The notes under the pieces: model-generated | The model's input: only the letters and a program-made list of their open reading frames with translations | What the model was told of the DNA's origin: nothing | Databases searched by the model: none | Position numbers and translations under genes: made by a program | From: Paenibacillus sp. UBA6285 | GTDB lineage: Bacteria > Bacillota > Bacilli > Paenibacillales > Paenibacillaceae | DNA length: 7,964 nt | NCBI GenBank assembly: GCA_002438345.1 | Contig: DJUJ01000001.1 | Coordinates: 31,165 to 39,128, forward strand | Reading direction: 5' to 3' | Part shown: in pieces, positions 1 through 5,504 of the stretch | Layout: every line of letters starts with the position of its first letter | Position numbering within the stretch: position 1 is the stretch's first letter

Positions 1-25
1 ATGGGCACTGCATTCGAGCGCAGAC

Positions 26-77
26 AAAAAAAGTGGTGTGGAGGATGCCTTAAGAGGAAATCATAGCACCACTTTTT
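26..77 (-). terminator. Intrinsic terminator downstream of the XRE gene
   Basis: An 11-bp perfect inverted repeat (AAAAAGTGGTG at 28-38, CACCACTTTTT at 67-77) lies just past the stop of the leftward XRE gene. Read leftward, the second arm ends in seven T's (32-26), as expected for a Rho-independent terminator. The 28-nt loop is long, which lowers confidence. The rightward reading also ends in a T-rich run, so it may serve both directions and end a gene left of the window. Confidence 0.5.
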
Positions 78-85
78 ATTTTATC

Positions 86-325
86 TTACATCTGTATGCT
101 TTTTTCAAACTCAATCTCCACAAGTCTCACTAAATCGGATGGCTTTATACCCAAGCCCCTAGCAATATCAAATAAGCTAGTCAAAGTAGGTTGGTATTTA
201 CCATTCTCAAGTTCTGAAATATAGCTGCGTTCCAATGTACTATCTACAGCAAGTTGGGCTTGGGTTATGTTCTTATTAATACGAATGCTTTTAATTACTT
301 TTCCGAATACAGCTTCAAGTGGCAA
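86..325 (-). CDS. Small XRE-family helix-turn-helix transcriptional regulator
   Basis: Encodes a 79-residue protein that is almost entirely one Cro/C1-type helix-turn-helix domain. The visible pattern is ITQAQLAV (residues 20-27) for helix 2, then RSYISELENGKYQPTLTSL (33-51), the usual recognition helix followed by the E-x-G-x-x-x-P turn, then DIARGLGI (53-60). Such proteins bind operator DNA as dimers and mostly act as repressors in the cytoplasm. There is no ligand or protease domain; about 19 residues follow the HTH. The start is taken as TTG at 325-323 because AAAAGGAG lies 8 nt before it. A longer reading to 421 adds a hydrophobic segment unlike this family and has no better ribosome site. 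The gene is divergent from the lipoprotein gene at 458 and shares its promoter gap, so regulation of that gene and of itself is a reasonable inference. Family assignment is firm; target and biological role are unknown. Confidence 0.85.
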   Translation of the reverse strand: MPLEAVFGKVIKSIRINKNITQAQLAVDSTLERSYISELENGKYQPTLTSLFDIARGLGIKPSDLVRLVEIEFEKSIQM

Positions 326-333
326 AGGAAAGA

Positions 334-341
334 CTCCTTTT
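334..341 (-). promoter_or_regulatory. Ribosome binding site deciding the XRE start
   Basis: The leftward strand reads AAAAGGAG here, 8 nt before the TTG codon at 325-323. It is the only good Shine-Dalgarno match in this frame and sets the start of the 79-residue product instead of a longer ATG reading from 421. Confidence 0.6.
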
Positions 342-363
342 AGACTTATTATCCGAAATATTA

Positions 364-393
364 CATATAAATAATGTCTGGTATACTCGACAA
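364..393 (-). promoter_or_regulatory. Candidate promoter of the XRE gene
   Basis: Leftward, TTGTCG (393-388) is a 4/6 match to the -35 consensus and TATATG (369-364) a 4/6 match to the -10, with an 18-nt spacer. The match is weak. Its -35 would occupy nearly the same bases as the -35 of the rightward lipoprotein promoter, so the two promoters would compete or be controlled together. Confidence 0.25.
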
Positions 394-416
394 AATGTAT
401 TAATATAACATATAAT
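387..416 (+). promoter_or_regulatory. Candidate sigma-A promoter of the lipoprotein gene
   Basis: TCGACA (387-392, 5/6 match to the -35) is followed after 18 nt by a perfect TATAAT (411-416). Transcription would begin near 423, leaving a leader of about 35 nt before the GTG at 458. The surrounding sequence is AT-rich, so chance matches are more likely than usual. Confidence 0.5.
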
Positions 417-424
417 TGCAATTA
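413..424. promoter_or_regulatory. Palindrome over the -10 region, candidate operator
   Basis: TAATTGCAATTA is a perfect 12-bp palindrome covering most of the -10 hexamer and the expected start point of the lipoprotein promoter. A dimeric HTH protein bound here would block transcription, and the XRE gene next door is the obvious candidate. The palindrome is seen; its use as an operator is inference, and no second copy was found in the gap. Confidence 0.3.
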
Positions 425-457
425 AACATAAAAACCTTAGAAAGGTAGGTGTGTAGT

Positions 458-652
458 GTGAATTTTAAGAAGTATATTGGTTTAATTCTTGCTTCAACCT
501 TGTTGGCATCAATTTTTCTACTAAGTGGATGTGCAGACGATAAGCCAAAAAGTTTAAAAAATGCAACACAAAAAGAGTACAATGATTTTATGAAGTGGGA
601 TGCAAAACAGCAACAAAAAAAGAGAGATTCATCTCCAGCATTTGGAAAATAG
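458..652 (+). CDS. Small secreted lipoprotein of unknown function
   Basis: Encodes 64 residues with a classic lipoprotein signal: basic start (MNFKKY), hydrophobic core (residues 7-22) and lipobox LSGC with the lipidated Cys at 25. After cleavage by signal peptidase II, a 40-residue, Lys- and Gln-rich, very hydrophilic chain would be anchored to the outer face of the membrane. It includes the stretch KWDAKQQQKKRD and ends in AFGK. I do not recognise a family. The start is taken as GTG at 458, with an AGGTG ribosome site 8 nt before it; the in-frame GTG at 449 has a poorly spaced site. The gene is divergent from the XRE regulator and possibly controlled by it. It could be a complete small lipoprotein or the shortened remains of a larger one; its clean lipobox argues that it is expressed and exported. 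Confidence 0.65.
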   Translation: MNFKKYIGLILASTLLASIFLLSGCADDKPKSLKNATQKEYNDFMKWDAKQQQKKRDSSPAFGK

Positions 653-775
653 ATTTAAAGAATCTCGACAGTGGACAATATAGTTTTATGGGGGATCAGT
701 AATTGCGCTTAAAGCAGTAAAGAAAACAAGCCCTGTGTTGGTTTGGATTACATTAAGAAGTAAGATAGGTGAAGC

Positions 776-807
776 AAAGGAGCTATGGATGATTCCATGG
801 CTTTTTT
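776..807 (+). terminator. Intrinsic terminator, probably of the lipoprotein transcript
   Basis: AGCTATGGA (781-789) pairs with TCCATGGCT (794-802) around a 4-nt TGAT loop, with one U-G pair, and runs into six T's (802-807). The stem can extend outward through AAAGG (776-780) against the T-run. It is the first convincing terminator after the lipoprotein stop at 652, implying a 3' untranslated region of about 130-150 nt. Confidence 0.6.
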
Positions 808-971
808 GTGTTGAAGTAAGGTGCGTTGTTCTTATATCAGGGAAAACAAGCACCACTTTATAAAGAATGAAGGTGCGTAAAAAAAGTATGGTTGTCTCAG
901 TGTCCCTGTATTCAGCTGGAGACTCATTTGCATAAGAGCGATAATTATGTTGGTGTTCTTTAATGTTCTTG

Positions 972-987
972 CCAGAATCGATTCTGG
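972..987. repeat. Perfect 16-bp palindrome
   Basis: CCAGAATCGATTCTGG reads the same on both strands with no spacer. It lies alone in the gene-free stretch, with no T-run and no promoter hexamers I trust beside it. It could be a protein-binding site left from a lost gene or chance; no function can be assigned. Confidence 0.5.
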
Positions 988-1173
988 GTATCTTATAGTA
1001 GATTATTAACGTGATCATGTAATTTTCATGAGTTCTGAAAAATAACTTCATTATAGAGACGAATCGGGTATCCTTTAGGGTGATAGCCAACCACTAAACT
1101 CTAAATTTCTTCCGACCACTGTACACTTAACATAAGCCGCTATATAATTAAGGCAAATGTAGCAAGTGGTTAG

Positions 1174-1320
1174 TGGTCGAACCTTGATAAAACCCATGAA
1201 AATGCCCTTTTCGAAGTCGTAGAGAAAGATATTTTTCCCGAAAAAGTATGGACAGATTGCGTGAATTGTAAAAAGCAGCATGCCTGCGATGAAATAGCAG
1301 TACTTAAGATGCTGAACTGA
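1174..1320 (+). pseudogene. 3' end of a decayed gene, unidentified
   Basis: A 48-codon frame ends at TGA 1318-1320 and reads like real protein: ENALFEVVEKDIFPEKVW, then DCVNCKKQHACDEIAVLKML. It contains three cysteines (C-x2-C and a third 6 residues on) that might bind a metal. There is no start codon inside; an in-frame TAG at 1171-1173 cuts it off from a further open stretch upstream (about 1106-1170, ending KANVASG). The picture fits a gene interrupted by nonsense and worn away at its 5' end. The remnant stops two bases before the hrcA -35 hexamer. I do not recognise the family, and a chance open frame is possible. Confidence 0.35.
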
Positions 1321-1321
1321 C

Positions 1322-1351
1322 TTGACAATGTCAATGTCAGTTTGGTATTTT
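1322..1351 (+). promoter_or_regulatory. Sigma-A promoter of the hrcA-grpE-dnaK-dnaJ operon
   Basis: A perfect -35 TTGACA (1322-1327) is followed after 18 nt by TATTTT (1346-1351). The TG at 1343-1344 gives an extended -10 (TGG-TATTTT), which compensates for the weaker hexamer. Transcription should start near 1358, placing the CIRCE operator at about +5 to +32, where bound HrcA would block the polymerase. Confidence 0.8.
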
Positions 1352-1362
1352 TGTATTAGTGG

Positions 1363-1389
1363 TTAGCACTCATCTGAGTCGAGTGCTAA
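1363..1389. promoter_or_regulatory. CIRCE operator (HrcA binding site)
   Basis: TTAGCACTC (1363-1371), a 9-nt spacer and GAGTGCTAA (1381-1389) match the CIRCE consensus at every position. HrcA binds this inverted repeat and represses class I heat-shock genes. The site lies between the promoter and hrcA, so the operon is autoregulated; as known for this system, GroE availability sets HrcA activity. It is the only CIRCE copy in the window. Confidence 0.98.
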
Positions 1390-1411
1390 CGAATCGGAGC
1401 CAACAGCCGAT

Positions 1412-1417
1412 AGGAGG
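1412..1417 (+). promoter_or_regulatory. Ribosome binding site deciding the hrcA start
   Basis: AGGAGG lies 7 nt before the ATG at 1425. This rules out the in-frame GTG at 1359, which would put the CIRCE operator inside the coding region and add 22 residues foreign to HrcA. Confidence 0.85.
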
Positions 1418-1424
1418 GGATAAC

Positions 1425-2456
1425 ATGTTAACTGATCGCCAGAGAATGATACTAAATGCAATTGTGGATGATTATATTTCATCCGCAGAACCAGTAGGAT
1501 CTCGCAGCATTTCTAAACGGGGTGATGTAGGGTACAGCCCTGCGACCATCCGAAATGAAATGGCTGACCTAGAGGATTTGGGTTATCTCGAGCAGCCTCA
1601 TACATCGGCAGGGAGAATACCTTCCCATAAAGGATACCGATATTATGTGGATCATCTGGTACCGTGGAATTCCGCCGAAACGGCAGAGATGGGCACGATC
1701 CGCTCTTTTTTTGCCGAGAAGTTGAATGCGATGGAGCAGGTAATCCAACATGCGGCGATGATTCTTTCCAATATGACGAATTACACTTCCATCCTTCTGG
1801 GACCGGAGGTTTTTCATACATCATTGCGTCATTTTCAGTTGTTACCACTAGATGATACAACCGCAGTGGCGATTATCGTCACAAGTACGGGTCAAGTTGA
1901 GAATCGTACGGTGAACATTCCACCGGAGATTTCCGTTTCCGAGATGGAGAAAGTGGTTAACCTACTGAATAGTAAGCTAGTCAATGTACCACCTTATAAG
2001 CTGAAGACTCGGCTCTATTCTGAGCTTGGCGAGGAAATGCAGCGTCACATCTCTCATTATGAAGAATTAATGCAAGTGCTAGACATTGCGCTGGAAAGTG
2101 ATCAAGAGCAGCGTATCTATCTCAGCGGAGCGACGAATATGCTTACACAGCCTGAGTTCAAAGATGTTGACAAGGTGAAGAGTATTCTTGATCTGCTGGA
2201 AGAGACGCCTACATTGCTCAAAATGCTGGCCCCTACAACAGGCGGCACAGGTATTCAGGTGCGAATAGGAACGGAGAACAATCATGAAGCGTTCGCTAAT
2301 TGCAGTCTGATCACAGCCACTTATTCTCTTGATGGGCAGGCATTAGGAAGCATTGGCATCCTTGGTCCGACCCGAATGGAATATGCAAGAGTGATGGGGA
2401 TCTTGGGCATTTTATCCCGAGATTTGACAGCGATGCTGGCACACTGGTATAAGTGA
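1425..2456 (+). CDS. hrcA: Heat-inducible transcription repressor HrcA
   Basis: HrcA represses class I heat-shock operons by binding CIRCE as a dimer. The 343-residue length equals that of Bacillus subtilis HrcA. An N-terminal winged helix-turn-helix covers about residues 1-78: MLTDRQRMILNAIVDDYI, AEPVGSRSIS, the recognition segment SPATIRNEMADLEDLGYL (38-55), then HTSAGRIPSHKGYRYYVD (59-76), a hallmark of the family. A GAF-like regulatory and dimerisation domain follows (about 100-340), with YLSGATNML (232-240), GIQVRIGTEN (276-285) and GSIGILGPTRMEYARVMGIL (308-327). It is first in the operon, directly after its own operator, and is followed by grpE after 49 bp. No residue is obviously damaged. 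The usual upstream neighbour in Bacillus, hemW, is not seen; decayed AT-rich DNA lies there instead. Confidence 0.98.
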   Translation: MLTDRQRMILNAIVDDYISSAEPVGSRSISKRGDVGYSPATIRNEMADLEDLGYLEQPHTSAGRIPSHKGYRYYVDHLVPWNSAETAEMGTIRSFFAEKLNAMEQVIQHAAMILSNMTNYTSILLGPEVFHTSLRHFQLLPLDDTTAVAIIVTSTGQVENRTVNIPPEISVSEMEKVVNLLNSKLVNVPPYKLKTRLYSELGEEMQRHISHYEELMQVLDIALESDQEQRIYLSGATNMLTQPEFKDVDKVKSILDLLEETPTLLKMLAPTTGGTGIQVRIGTENNHEAFANCSLITATYSLDGQALGSIGILGPTRMEYARVMGILGILSRDLTAMLAHWYK

Positions 2457-2488
2457 ACAGAGTCAACATTGATTACGTGAATGATTTT

Positions 2489-2498
2489 AAGGAGGTGA
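2489..2498 (+). promoter_or_regulatory. Full-length Shine-Dalgarno site of grpE
   Basis: AAGGAGGTGA is a complete match to the 16S rRNA 3' end complement, 7 nt before a TTG start at 2506. The strong site probably offsets the weak start codon. The GTG at 2495 lies inside this site and is out of frame, and no in-frame ATG has a comparable site. Confidence 0.85.
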
Positions 2499-2505
2499 AG
2501 ACAAC

Positions 2506-3087
2506 TTGAAAAAGGAACAAGTTCAAGATGCTAATGAATTCAAAGATGATTTGATAAATGAGGAACCTGAGGCTGATGTAGTTTCGGAGGCTGACTCATT
2601 TAAGGCAGAAGAAGTTAGTGAAGGTGCTTCAGGCACAGGTGCGGAGGTAAAACGCCTGCAGGATCTCGCTGATGAATATCAAGGACGTGCGCTGCGTGCG
2701 CAGGCTGATTTCGATAACTTCCGTCGTCGTACTCAGAAGGAGAAAGAAGAGTTGGCTCAATATGCCACCTCCAAGCTCGTGACTGAATTGCTTTCAGTAC
2801 TGGACAATTTCGAGCGTGCGTTAGTCACTACTCCAACCAATCCTGAATCCGAAGCTTTCGCGAAGGGCGTAAATATGATTTTCCGCCAGCTAGATGGGGT
2901 ATTGAAGTCTGAGGGACTGACGGCTATGGAAACGGTAGGACAGCCTTTTAATCCTGAATACCATCAGGCTATTATGCAGGTGGAGAGCGAGGAGTACGAA
3001 GAAGGTATCGTAACGGAAGAGGTCCAAAAGGGATATCTCCTGAAAGATAAGGTCCTTCGTCCTGCTATGGTCAAAGTCAGCATGTAG
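2506..3087 (+). CDS. grpE: Nucleotide exchange factor GrpE
   Basis: GrpE releases ADP from DnaK, resetting the chaperone for another round of substrate binding. The 193-residue product begins with a very acidic, probably disordered tail (about 1-45). A long helix follows (46-105, containing RALRAQADFDNFRRRTQKEK), which forms the dimer coiled coil, then a short-helix region (105-140). The C-terminal beta-wing that contacts DnaK is clear: VGQPFNPEYHQAIMQVE (144-160) and GYLLKDKVLRPAMVKVS (176-192), which match the GrpE family signature. The Q in PEYHQA replaces the common E and is a normal variation. The start is TTG with a perfect ribosome site. It lies 49 bp after hrcA, with no promoter or terminator between, so the two are co-transcribed. 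The 216-bp gap to dnaK is unusually long for the inside of an operon and holds a repeat element. Confidence 0.97.
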   Translation: MKKEQVQDANEFKDDLINEEPEADVVSEADSFKAEEVSEGASGTGAEVKRLQDLADEYQGRALRAQADFDNFRRRTQKEKEELAQYATSKLVTELLSVLDNFERALVTTPTNPESEAFAKGVNMIFRQLDGVLKSEGLTAMETVGQPFNPEYHQAIMQVESEEYEEGIVTEEVQKGYLLKDKVLRPAMVKVSM

Positions 3088-3145
3088 TCTGTCAATATAG
3101 GACGGGCAGTTTCTGTCCATCATCGATACCAATCGGATTTTTCTG

Positions 3146-3248
3146 AAAATATAAGAAAGTATAAGTTTCACTCTATACATTATCCTTATATTTCTCGCTT
3201 ATACGCTTATCGTTCTAATAAGGACGCCAAAGGCGTTTATGCTTGTAT
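3146..3248. repeat. Two-hairpin intergenic element, copy A (grpE-dnaK gap)
   Basis: About 103 nt similar to copy B at 5255-5355. The shared blocks are AAAATATAAGAA at the left end, ATCCTTATATTTCT in the middle (3182-3195) and CTTGTAT at the right end, with similar spacing. It can fold as hairpin 1, AAATATAAG (3147-3155) with CTTATATTT (3185-3193), with an inner GTATA/TATAC stem (3159-3163, 3174-3178). Hairpin 2 is GCTTATACGC (3197-3206) with GCGTTTATGC (3233-3242), two mismatches, enclosing a small ACGCC-AAA-GGCGT hairpin (3224-3236), which would be an alternative pairing. Neither ends in a T-run, so it does not look like a terminator. It lies inside the hrcA-grpE-dnaK transcript and may affect RNA stability or processing; it could also be a dispersed genomic repeat. 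Confidence 0.6.
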
Positions 3249-3303
3249 TTTTATAATTTAAATGAGCGTATGCTCCATATACCTTTAGAGGAGGCAAATT
3301 ATT

Positions 3304-5151
3304 GTGAGTAAAGTTATCGGTATTGACTTAGGAACCACGAACTCTTGCGTTGCCGTAATGGAAGGCGGCGAAGCCGTTGTAATTCCAAACCCAGAGGGCG
3401 CGCGTACAACCCCTTCGGTTGTAGGTTTTAAGAAAGACGGCGAGCGTATCGTCGGTGAAACAGCTAAACGCCAAGCAATTACTAACCCTGATCGTACGAT
3501 CAGCTCTGTTAAACGTCATATGGGTACGAACCACAAAGAAAGCATTGATGGTAAAGACTATTCTCCACAAGAAATTTCAGCGATGATTCTTCAAAAGCTG
3601 AAATCCGATGCTGAAGCATATCTTGGCCAAACGGTTACTCAAGCAGTTATCACAGTTCCTGCTTATTTCAATGACAGCCAGCGTCAAGCTACTAAAGATG
3701 CAGGTAAAATTGCAGGTCTGGAAGTTCTGCGTATTGTGAACGAGCCAACAGCTGCAGCTTTGGCATACGGTCTGGAGAAATCCGAAGATCAAACCATCCT
3801 TGTATATGACCTTGGTGGCGGTACGTTCGACGTATCCATCTTGGAACTGGGCGATGGCTTCTTTGAAGTAAAAGCTACAAGCGGCGACAACAAACTTGGT
3901 GGCGATGACTTTGACCAAGTTGTTATGGATCATCTGGTATCCGAATTTAAGAAAGAGCAAGGCATTGATCTGAGCAAAGATAAATCTGCTGTACAACGTT
4001 TGAAAGATGCAGCTGAAAAAGCGAAGAAAGAATTGTCGGGCGTACTGACAACTACTATTTCTCTTCCGTTCATCACTGTAGTTGATGGAGTACCTCAGCA
4101 CTTGGAGATCAACTTGACTCGTGCGAAGTTTGATGAGCTCACTGCTGGTCTGGTAGAACGTACTTTGGGACCAACTCGTCAAGCTTTGTCTGATGCTGGC
4201 ATGACGCCTGCTGACCTTACCAGAATCGTTCTGGTTGGTGGTTCTACACGTATCCCTGCTGTACAAGATGCAATTAAGAAGCTTACAGGTAAAGATCCAC
4301 ACAAAGGTGTGAATCCGGATGAAGTCGTAGCTCTTGGTGCTGCTGTTCAAGCTGGTGTATTGACTGGTGATGTTAAGGACGTTGTATTGCTCGACGTAAC
4401 TCCGCTTTCCCTCGGTATCGAAACTGCAGGTGGCGTGTTTACGAAGATGATCGAGCGTAACACTACGATTCCTACAAGTAAATCTCAAGTATTCTCGACC
4501 TTTGCTGACAACCAACCTAGCGTGGAGATTCACGTGCTACAAGGTGAGCGTCAAATGGCGAATGGCAACAAAACATTGGGACGCTTCATGCTAAACGAGA
4601 TTCCACCAGCACCACGTGGCGTACCACAAATCGAAGTTTCTTTCGATATTGATGCCAACGGTATCGTGAATGTGTCTGCAACTGATAAAGGCACTAACAA
4701 GAGCCAAAAGATCACTATCACTTCTTCCAGCGGTCTGAGCGACGCAGAAGTAGAACAAATGATGAAGGATGCCGAGCTTCACGCTGAGGAAGACCGTAAG
4801 CGTAAAGAACTGGTAGAAGCGAAGAACAGCGCTGACCAACTCGTGTATTCTACTGAGAAAGTAATCAAAGACCTTGGTGATAAAGCTGATGCTTCTGATG
4901 TTGAAAAGGCAAACGAAGCTAAAGATAAAGTGAAAGCAGCACTGGAAACTGACAACTTGGAAGAAATCACTGCGGCTACAGAAGCATTGACTGAAATCGT
5001 ACAACAGTTGTCCATGAAGCTGTATGAGCAAGCTGCTCAAGCTGAGCAAGGTGCTGAAGGTGACGCTGGAGCTGCTGAAGGCGCTGCTAAGAAAGACAAT
5101 GTAGTTGACGCAGACTATGAGGTTGTTGACGAAGAAAAGAATCAAGGGTAA
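3304..5151 (+). CDS. dnaK: Chaperone protein DnaK (Hsp70)
   Basis: DnaK is the ATP-driven Hsp70 that binds exposed hydrophobic segments of unfolded proteins in the cytoplasm, working with DnaJ and GrpE. The 615 residues are complete. The ATPase domain shows phosphate-1 [14 protein letters not shown] (5-18), phosphate-2 [14 protein letters not shown] (167-180) and the adenosine motif [11 protein letters not shown] (308-318). It lacks the extra segment of roughly 24 residues found near the N-terminus of Gram-negative DnaK, as expected for Firmicutes. The interdomain linker with [14 protein letters not shown] (361-374) leads to the substrate-binding beta domain (about 380-475), the helical lid (480-575) and an Ala/Gly/Glu-rich tail ending [14 protein letters not shown]. 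The start is GTG at 3304, with AGGAGG (3289-3294) 9 nt before it. Codon use looks adapted to high expression. A strong terminator follows the stop, so most transcripts from the CIRCE promoter probably end here. Confidence 0.99.
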   Translation: MSKVIGIDLGTTNSCVAVMEGGEAVVIPNPEGARTTPSVVGFKKDGERIVGETAKRQAITNPDRTISSVKRHMGTNHKESIDGKDYSPQEISAMILQKLKSDAEAYLGQTVTQAVITVPAYFNDSQRQATKDAGKIAGLEVLRIVNEPTAAALAYGLEKSEDQTILVYDLGGGTFDVSILELGDGFFEVKATSGDNKLGGDDFDQVVMDHLVSEFKKEQGIDLSKDKSAVQRLKDAAEKAKKELSGVLTTTISLPFITVVDGVPQHLEINLTRAKFDELTAGLVERTLGPTRQALSDAGMTPADLTRIVLVGGSTRIPAVQDAIKKLTGKDPHKGVNPDEVVALGAAVQAGVLTGDVKDVVLLDVTPLSLGIETAGGVFTKMIERNTTIPTSKSQVFSTFADNQPSVEIHVLQGERQMANGNKTLGRFMLNEIPPAPRGVPQIEVSFDIDANGIVNVSATDKGTNKSQKITITSSSGLSDAEVEQMMKDAELHAEEDRKRKELVEAKNSADQLVYSTEKVIKDLGDKADASDVEKANEAKDKVKAALETDNLEEITAATEALTEIVQQLSMKLYEQAAQAEQGAEGDAGAAEGAAKKDNVVDADYEVVDEEKNQG

Positions 5152-5204
5152 CCTTAGACGATAAGTGTAATAGGGCGAAACTGATAAATTCTTATATATT
5201 GTAA

Positions 5205-5251
5205 GAAGGGAAGGTCAAAACCGGGTCATCCCGTGTTTTGACTTTCCTTTT
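5205..5251 (+). terminator. Strong intrinsic terminator between dnaK and dnaJ
   Basis: GGAAGGTCAAAAC (5209-5221) pairs with GTTTTGACTTTCC (5235-5247), one G-U. The stem continues as CGGG (5222-5225) with CCCG (5230-5233) around a TCAT loop, with a bulged T at 5234, and the 3' side runs into TTTT (5248-5251). A further perfect 14-bp inverted repeat, ATAAATTCTTATAT (5184-5197) with ATATAAGAATTTAT (5258-5271), flanks it and could extend the fold. The T-run is short (four, then GTAAAAATA), so termination may be partial, which would allow some dnaJ read-through. Confidence 0.8.
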
Positions 5252-5254
5252 GTA

Positions 5255-5355
5255 AAAATATAAGAATTTATATGCTGCGCAGCTATAACATCCTTATATT
5301 TCTACGAGAAACGGTTGTCATCCGTAAAGGAGAACAACGTCGTTTCTTCTTGTAT
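5255..5355. repeat. Two-hairpin intergenic element, copy B (dnaK-dnaJ gap)
   Basis: About 101 nt, partner of copy A at 3146-3248. Hairpin 1 pairs AAATATAAG (5256-5264) with CTTATATTT (5293-5301) and has an inner stem TTATA (5268-5272) / TATAA (5284-5288) capped by GCTGCGCAGC (5274-5283). Hairpin 2 pairs AGAAACG plus GTTGT (5307-5318) with ACAAC and CGTTTCT (5334-5338, 5341-5347), with a GT bulge. The inner stem of hairpin 1 opens with G-C in copy A and T-A here, a paired change that keeps the fold. The left arm overlaps the outer inverted repeat of the dnaK terminator, so the two folds could exclude each other. The rest of the 358-bp gap holds only a 12-bp palindrome (AGTGTGCACACT, 5357-5368) and a weak promoter candidate. 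Confidence 0.6.
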
Positions 5356-5438
5356 CAGTGTGCACACTCTTCGCGAATGCGCCTTCTGATATTGGTAAGA
5401 ATAAACATCTGTTAAATTCGGATGGTCAGACCCTTAGA

Positions 5439-5468
5439 TTTACGTCGGTAGACAGTTTGGTTTATAAG
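5439..5468 (+). promoter_or_regulatory. Candidate internal promoter of dnaJ
   Basis: TTTACG (5439-5444, 4/6) and TATAAG (5463-5468, 5/6) are 18 nt apart and would start transcription near 5475, about 35 nt before the dnaJ start. An internal promoter ahead of dnaJ is reported for the B. subtilis operon, and a terminator upstream here makes one useful. The hexamers are only moderate, and no CIRCE lies beside them. Confidence 0.3.
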
Positions 5469-5496
5469 GTATAAGGAAATTGAGTATGTAACGTAC

Positions 5497-5504
5497 GGAG
5501 GTGA
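5497..5504 (+). promoter_or_regulatory. Ribosome binding site deciding the dnaJ start
   Basis: GGAGGTGA lies before the GTG at 5510 (8 nt from GGAGG). The in-frame GTG at 5501 is itself part of this site and cannot be the start. Starting at 5510 gives the usual J-protein opening, [10 protein letters not shown]. Confidence 0.85.

Larger units (their letters stand above)
653..1173. other. 521-bp stretch with no supported gene
   Basis: Open frames exist on both strands here, the longest a 134-codon leftward frame (1090-686), but none has a ribosome site or a recognisable sequence. The stretch holds a terminator hairpin (776-807), two copies of AAGGTGCGT (818-826 and 870-878), and a 16-bp perfect palindrome at 972-987. 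It is AT-rich and most simply read as a 3' untranslated tail followed by degraded DNA. Confidence 0.5.

Noticed and set aside
1..66. Open frame from the first base to TAG 64-66 as the end of an upstream gene
   Set aside because: Only 21 codons, unrecognised, and it overlaps the terminator stem; cannot be told from chance.
965..991. SigB-like GTTCTT-N15-GGGTAT
   Set aside because: The -35 is poor, the spacer is long, and no gene follows.
686..1090. 134-codon leftward open frame in the gene-free stretch
   Set aside because: No ribosome site, no recognisable motif, and it runs across a rightward terminator hairpin; probably chance.
1171..1173. TAG as a recoded or suppressed stop
   Set aside because: No sign of a recoding hairpin or of any intact upstream gene; ordinary decay explains it better.
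1359..1424. GTG at 1359 as an earlier hrcA start
   Set aside because: It would run through the CIRCE operator, has no ribosome site and adds residues foreign to HrcA; ATG 1425 with AGGAGG fits the family length exactly.
3252..3257. Perfect TATAAT before dnaK as a second promoter
   Set aside because: No -35 hexamer at 16-19 nt upstream and no extended -10; likely chance in AT-rich sequence.
3577..4533. Long leftward frame inside dnaK (318 codons)
   Set aside because: Antisense shadow of a highly biased dnaK coding sequence, with no ribosome site or domain.
5213..5230. CtsR-like heptads (GGTCAAA then GGTCATC) in the dnaK-dnaJ gap
   Set aside because: The spacing is off by one, the second heptad is imperfect, and the bases are explained by the terminator stem, with no promoter beside them.
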